From Pseudomonadota bacterium (GTDB lineage: Bacteria; Pseudomonadota; Gammaproteobacteria; Burkholderiales; Burkholderiaceae_B), in NCBI GenBank assembly GCA_023425645.1, contig JAFACG010000042.1:62001-126000 (forward strand): a stretch of DNA of 64,000 nucleotides. Reading direction: 5' to 3'. Below are positions 60,825 through 64,000 of the stretch, piece by piece (position 1 is the first letter of the stretch; each line of letters starts with the position of its first letter). Under the pieces are notes generated by a model, which did no database searches, had not been told where the DNA came from, and worked only from the letters and a program-made list of their open reading frames with translations. Position numbers and translations under genes: made by a program.

Positions 60825-61106
60825 CTGGTCGATAAGGTGGCCATTGTGAGCCGTTCGGGAAGTGGGCGGACCCGTCAGGGCGGGTCAGATGGCTTGCCGC
60901 AGGCGGGGGAGCGATCCGGGAGGCAAGCGCCTTGCTGTTTGAGCCGCACGCTTGTGGTTCGGCACGAACCACGCGGCGAGTTCAAGGCGCGCCCGGAGCG
61001 ATTCACCGACAAGGGCACCGGTGCGCAGCACCGGCAAGCCATCAGCCCAGATGGGTCCGCCCACTTCCTGAACGGCGTCTTTACAAAGGCCGGCTTGGCT
61101 ATCGGC
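60825..61106. repeat. Long imperfect palindromic repeat, copy 2 (opposite orientation)
   Basis: Arms 60851-60873 and 61053-61075 match over 23 bases with one mismatch (CCGTTCGGGAAGTGGGCGG). Weaker pairing extends outward. The centre is GTGGTTCG-gca-CGAACCAC (60954-60972). Read in reverse complement, the inner 130 bases align with copy 1 (shared GCTGCGCAC, GGTGCCCTTGTC, CAAGCGTG, CTTGCCTCCCG). Confidence 0.85.
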
Positions 61107-61141
61107 CAGCTGAATCGTGCTTTGCAAGTCGACCTGGAACC

Positions 61142-61181
61142 AAAAAAAAGAGGAACAAGGCCAAAACCCTGTTCCTCTTTT
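61142..61181 (-). terminator. Rho-independent terminator of fabI
   Basis: On the minus strand AAAAGAGGAACA and its complement with GG/CC at the top of the stem run into eight T. It is 33 bases behind the fabI stop. Confidence 0.9.
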
Positions 61182-61214
61182 GTCGCTCCGGCGTTCAGCG
61201 CCTGGCGGCGATGC

Positions 61215-62000
61215 TTATTCCTGCATGCCGGGGACGATGCAGTTGAAACCGCCGTCCACGTGGGTGATCTCGCCGGTCACGCCCGCGGCCAGGTCCGACA
61301 GCAGGAAAGCGGCCACGTTGCCCACGTCCTCGATGGTGACGTTGCGGTGCAGGGGGGCGTGGGTCTCCACGAACTTCAGGATGGTGGAGAAGTCCTTGAT
61401 GCCGCTGGCGGCCAGGGTCTTGATGGGGCCGGCGGAAATGCCGTTGGCGCGGATGCCATGCTCGCCCAGGGCCACGGCCAGGTAACGCACCGACGCTTCC
61501 AGCGAGGCCTTGGCCAGGCCCATGGTGTTGTAGTTGGGGATGGCTTTTTCGGCGCCCAGGTAGGTCAGGGTCAGCACCGAGCTCTTGCGGCCCTTGAGCA
61601 GCGGCAGGGCGGCCTTGGCCAGCGCCGGGAAGCTGTAGGCGGAGATGTCGTGCGCCACGCGGAAGGCTTCGCGCGACAGGCCGTCCAGGAAGTTGCCGGC
61701 GATGGCTTCACGCGGCGCGAAACCGATGGAGTGCACCAGGCCGTCCAGACCGTCCCACTGCTCGCCCAGGGACTGGACGGCTTGTTCGATCTGCGCGTCT
61801 TCGGACACATCGCAGGGCAGCACGATGCTGCAGCCCAGTTCCTGGGCAAAGCCTTCGACGCGCTCCTTGAAGCGCTCGCCCACGTAGGTCAGGGCGATCT
61901 CGGCGCCTTGCTGGCGACAGGCCTGGGCAATGCCGTAGGCGATGGAGCGATTCGAGATGACACCTGTGACCAGGATGCGTTTTCCCTGCAGGAAACCCAT
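61215..62000 (-). CDS. fabI: Enoyl-[acyl-carrier-protein] reductase (NADH)
   Basis: FabI does the last reduction in each round of fatty-acid elongation and is the triclosan target. The 261-residue atypical SDR starts [25 protein letters not shown] and has the catalytic residues Tyr147, Tyr157 and Lys164 in [21 protein letters not shown]. It is 31 bases downstream of mltD on the same strand, with AAGGAT before the start. The sequence is of standard length and intact. Confidence 0.97.
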   Translation of the reverse strand: MGFLQGKRILVTGVISNRSIAYGIAQACRQQGAEIALTYVGERFKERVEGFAQELGCSIVLPCDVSEDAQIEQAVQSLGEQWDGLDGLVHSIGFAPREAIAGNFLDGLSREAFRVAHDISAYSFPALAKAALPLLKGRKSSVLTLTYLGAEKAIPNYNTMGLAKASLEASVRYLAVALGEHGIRANGISAGPIKTLAASGIKDFSTILKFVETHAPLHRNVTIEDVGNVAAFLLSDLAAGVTGEITHVDGGFNCIVPGMQE

Positions 62001-62031
62001 GCTGAAGATCCTTTAATCAATATTTTGTGGT

Positions 62032-63450
62032 CTAGCCACGAATGTTGGTACCGGGGACGCGCAGGCGCGTTCCCTTGGAAAGAGTGTTGCCTTTGATATT
62101 GTTCAGGCGGCGCAGCTCGGCCACCGAGGTGTCGTAGCGCTTGGCCAGGGCGTACAGCGTATCGCCATTCTTGACCGTGTGGGTGCGCACGTTGGCGCCG
62201 CGCCGCAGCACGGTGACGTCGCGACCGCCCTTGCGGTTCAGGCTGACCTGCTGCGAGCGCGAGGCCTTGCGGGCCGATTCGGCCACGGGCGCCGCCGGGG
62301 TGTTGGTGAGCGAGGCCAGCTGCACGCTGCCTTCGCCCAAGGTGGAGTTGGGCACCAGCAGGGTCTGGGCCACGGCCTTGCTGCGTTTGCTGCCCAGGCC
62401 GTTGATGGAGCGCAGCTGCGAGAGCGTGATGCCGTGGCGCTGGGCGATGGACAGGTAGCTTTCGCCACGCTTGGCCTGGTAGGTCTTCCAGTTGCTAAGG
62501 CGACCCTGGTAGGCGGCCAGGTTGGCCTTGAAGATGTCGACCTTGTCGGCCGGCAGCAGCAGCGTGGAATTGTGGGCCGGGATGGTGGGCCGGTTGTGCG
62601 CGGCGTTCAGGGCCTTGAATTCGTCGATGGAGATCTCGGCCAGCTCGGCGGCCACGGCCACGTCGATGTCCTTGTTCTTGCGCACCGCCGTGAAGTATGG
62701 CGTGTTGCTGACGGGCGGCAGGGTGATGCCGTAGCGCGCCGGATTGGCCACGATGTTCTTGATGGCCTGCAGCTTGGGCACGTAGTTGCGTGTCTCTTCA
62801 GGCATGTTCAGCGACAGGTAGTCCACGTCCAGGTCGGCCTGCTCGTTGCGTTCCATGGCGCGGCGCACCGAGCCTTCGCCCCAGTTGTAGGAGGCGAGCG
62901 CCAGGTACCAGTCGCCCTGGAATTCATACAGGTAGGACAGATAGTCCAGGGCGGCGTTGGTGGAGGCGATGGGGTCGCGGCGCTCGTCCGTCCACCAGTC
63001 CTGCTGCAGCTTGTAGTGCAGGCCGGTGCTGGGGATGAACTGCCACAGGCCCGAGGCGTGCGAGCGCGAGTAGGCCGTGGGGTTGTAGGCGCTTTCCACG
63101 AAAGGCAGCAGGGCCAGCTCGGAGGGCAGGCCGCGGCGGTCCAGTTCGTCCATGATGTGGTACAGGTAGCGCGAGGCGCGCTGGCTCATGGTGCGGATGG
63201 ATTCGGGGTGCGAGGCGTAGTAGTTGGTCCAGTAATCGACCAGGTCAGTGTGCAGATTGGGGATGGCGAAACCGCGGCGGACCCGATCCCACATGTCCTT
63301 GGGGGGATGCGTGAGGTCGATGGTGCGAGACGTGTCTGCGGCGACGCTGGTGGTGGTCTTGGCGGCTTTCTGGGGGCTGACTTTGGGGCCCGTGGCGCAG
63401 CCTGCCAGCACGAAGGCGCACAGCAGCGCAAAGAGTCTCAGTAAGTTCAT
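62032..63450 (-). CDS. mltD: Membrane-bound lytic murein transglycosylase D
   Basis: MltD cleaves glycan strands of peptidoglycan, forming 1,6-anhydro ends, from the outer-membrane side of the periplasm. The 472-residue lipoprotein has a lipobox LAGC at residues 15-18. A family 1 transglycosylase domain (about 100-240) carries the catalytic glutamate in PFVESAYNPTAYS, followed by GLWQFIPSTG. Two LysM domains lie near 340-385 and 425-468 (HTVKNGDTLYALAKRYDTS). The ATG at 63450 gives the signal peptide. Its products are recycled through AnmK, encoded at 4 kb. Confidence 0.95.
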   Translation of the reverse strand: MNLLRLFALLCAFVLAGCATGPKVSPQKAAKTTTSVAADTSRTIDLTHPPKDMWDRVRRGFAIPNLHTDLVDYWTNYYASHPESIRTMSQRASRYLYHIMDELDRRGLPSELALLPFVESAYNPTAYSRSHASGLWQFIPSTGLHYKLQQDWWTDERRDPIASTNAALDYLSYLYEFQGDWYLALASYNWGEGSVRRAMERNEQADLDVDYLSLNMPEETRNYVPKLQAIKNIVANPARYGITLPPVSNTPYFTAVRKNKDIDVAVAAELAEISIDEFKALNAAHNRPTIPAHNSTLLLPADKVDIFKANLAAYQGRLSNWKTYQAKRGESYLSIAQRHGITLSQLRSINGLGSKRSKAVAQTLLVPNSTLGEGSVQLASLTNTPAAPVAESARKASRSQQVSLNRKGGRDVTVLRRGANVRTHTVKNGDTLYALAKRYDTSVAELRRLNNIKGNTLSKGTRLRVPGTNIRG

Positions 63451-63460
63451 TGCGGAATCA

Positions 63461-64000
63461 TCAGACGTTGTTCTTCCAGTTGCGCAAGCTGGCAAAGACA
63501 TCCACCGATGTGGCCAGGGGATGGCCGGCGTGGCGATGGGCGGCTTGCATGACCGATGCCTTGTCCGTGCGCAGGAATGGGTTGGTGGCGAGTTCGGTTT
63601 CCAGGGTCGATGGCACCGTGGGCACGTGCTGCTTGCGCCGCTGGCTGTCCTGTTCCCAGCGCTGGAGCAAGGCTGGATTGTCCGGTTCCACCTGCAGCGC
63701 CCAGCGCAGATTGGACAGCGTGTACTCGTGGGCACAGCAGACCAGGGTCTCGGGCGGCAGGGATGCCAGCTTGTCCAGCGATGCCAGCATCTGCTCCGGG
63801 GTGCCTTCGAAGAGGCGACCGCAACCGGCGGCAAACAGGGTATCGCCACAGAAAACAAAGGGCTGTTTTACCTCATTTTGGCCGAAGTACGCAACGTGCC
63901 CGGCCGTGTGGCCCGGGATGTCCAGCACCTGCAGCGTCAGTTCCAGCGCGGGCAGCACGACGCGGTCGCCCTGGGCTACGCGCACGTCGCAGGCCGGCAG
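63461..64000 (-). CDS. gloB: Hydroxyacylglutathione hydrolase (glyoxalase II), cut by window edge
   Basis: GloB hydrolyses S-lactoylglutathione to lactate and glutathione in methylglyoxal detoxification. The last 179 residues are present, and the frame is still open at base 64000, so the N-terminus with the THxHxDH metal motif lies outside. Visible here are the zinc/iron ligands in IPGHTAGH, FCGDTLFAAGCGR and CCAHEYTLSN. The C-terminal domain ends SLRNWKNNV. mltD follows after ten bases. Confidence 0.93.
   Translation of the reverse strand: MPACDVRVAQGDRVVLPALELTLQVLDIPGHTAGHVAYFGQNEVKQPFVFCGDTLFAAGCGRLFEGTPEQMLASLDKLASLPPETLVCCAHEYTLSNLRWALQVEPDNPALLQRWEQDSQRRKQHVPTVPSTLETELATNPFLRTDKASVMQAAHRHAGHPLATSVDVFASLRNWKNNV

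Noticed and set aside
60362..61140. ORFs inside the palindromic repeats
   Set aside because: They arise from the GC-rich inverted repeats, exist on both strands and are rich in Arg, Ala and Pro without domain features.

Overview
The window is GC-rich chromosomal DNA (AT-rich only in a few intergenic stretches) from a betaproteobacterium. The gene order rplM-rpsI-argC-DUF6776-erpA, then anmK, an M23 peptidase and tyrS, together with two Bug/TctC-type solute receptors, points to the Alcaligenaceae (Bordetella/Achromobacter/Advenella relatives). This is a judgement from gene content and order; no database was searched.

Layout. 1-12.6 kb is core housekeeping: ribosomal proteins L13/S9, arginine synthesis, Fe-S carrier, cell-wall recycling and hydrolysis, TyrRS, glyA, nrdR, ribD-ribE and tRNA-Ser(GGA). 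12.6-23 kb looks accessory: alcohol dehydrogenase, a compact B12-dependent ribonucleotide reductase, an exported gluzincin-type peptidase, LysR/LysE genes, a frameshifted secreted protein, a decayed gene, and two copies of a conserved structured-RNA-like element, one of them upstream of a DUF2478 gene. 23-29 kb carries a cyanide-insensitive-type bd oxidase (cioAB plus a 49-residue DUF2474 subunit) and a cytosolic molybdopterin reductase of the BisC type. 29-37.7 kb is an IclR-linked catabolic locus: enoyl-CoA hydratase, class III CoA-transferase and AcuI-type acrylyl-CoA reductase on one strand; Bug receptor, ADP-forming acyl-CoA synthetase, second enoyl-CoA hydratase and a thiol (3-mercaptopropionate-type) dioxygenase on the other.

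37.7-48 kb is the most interesting part. It holds a second-copy-type sigma-54 factor (rpoN) with an altered RpoN box and a sigma-54 activator that has no DNA-binding domain and no phosphorylatable receiver. Around them are trehalose synthesis genes (otsA, otsB), a mechanosensitive channel, a KGG-repeat hydrophilin, a short-chain dehydrogenase, DUF3182, an alpha/beta hydrolase and DUF4142. Five promoters of the form NGGNAC-N5-YTGCT precede these genes, including rpoN itself. I read this as a self-contained, autoregulated sigma-54-paralogue stress regulon (osmotic/desiccation type).

48-57 kb has small conserved genes (GFA, YbaK, DUF411, DUF4168) and a six-gene operon for a three-subunit molybdenum hydroxylase with a CoxG-like protein, a 4,5-dihydroxyphthalate decarboxylase-like protein and a Bug receptor. 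57-64 kb returns to housekeeping (DUF457 membrane protein, trhO, GST, fabI, mltD, gloB). Between the GST gene and fabI lie two copies, in opposite orientation, of a roughly 280-bp imperfect palindromic repeat whose central hairpin is kept by compensatory changes.
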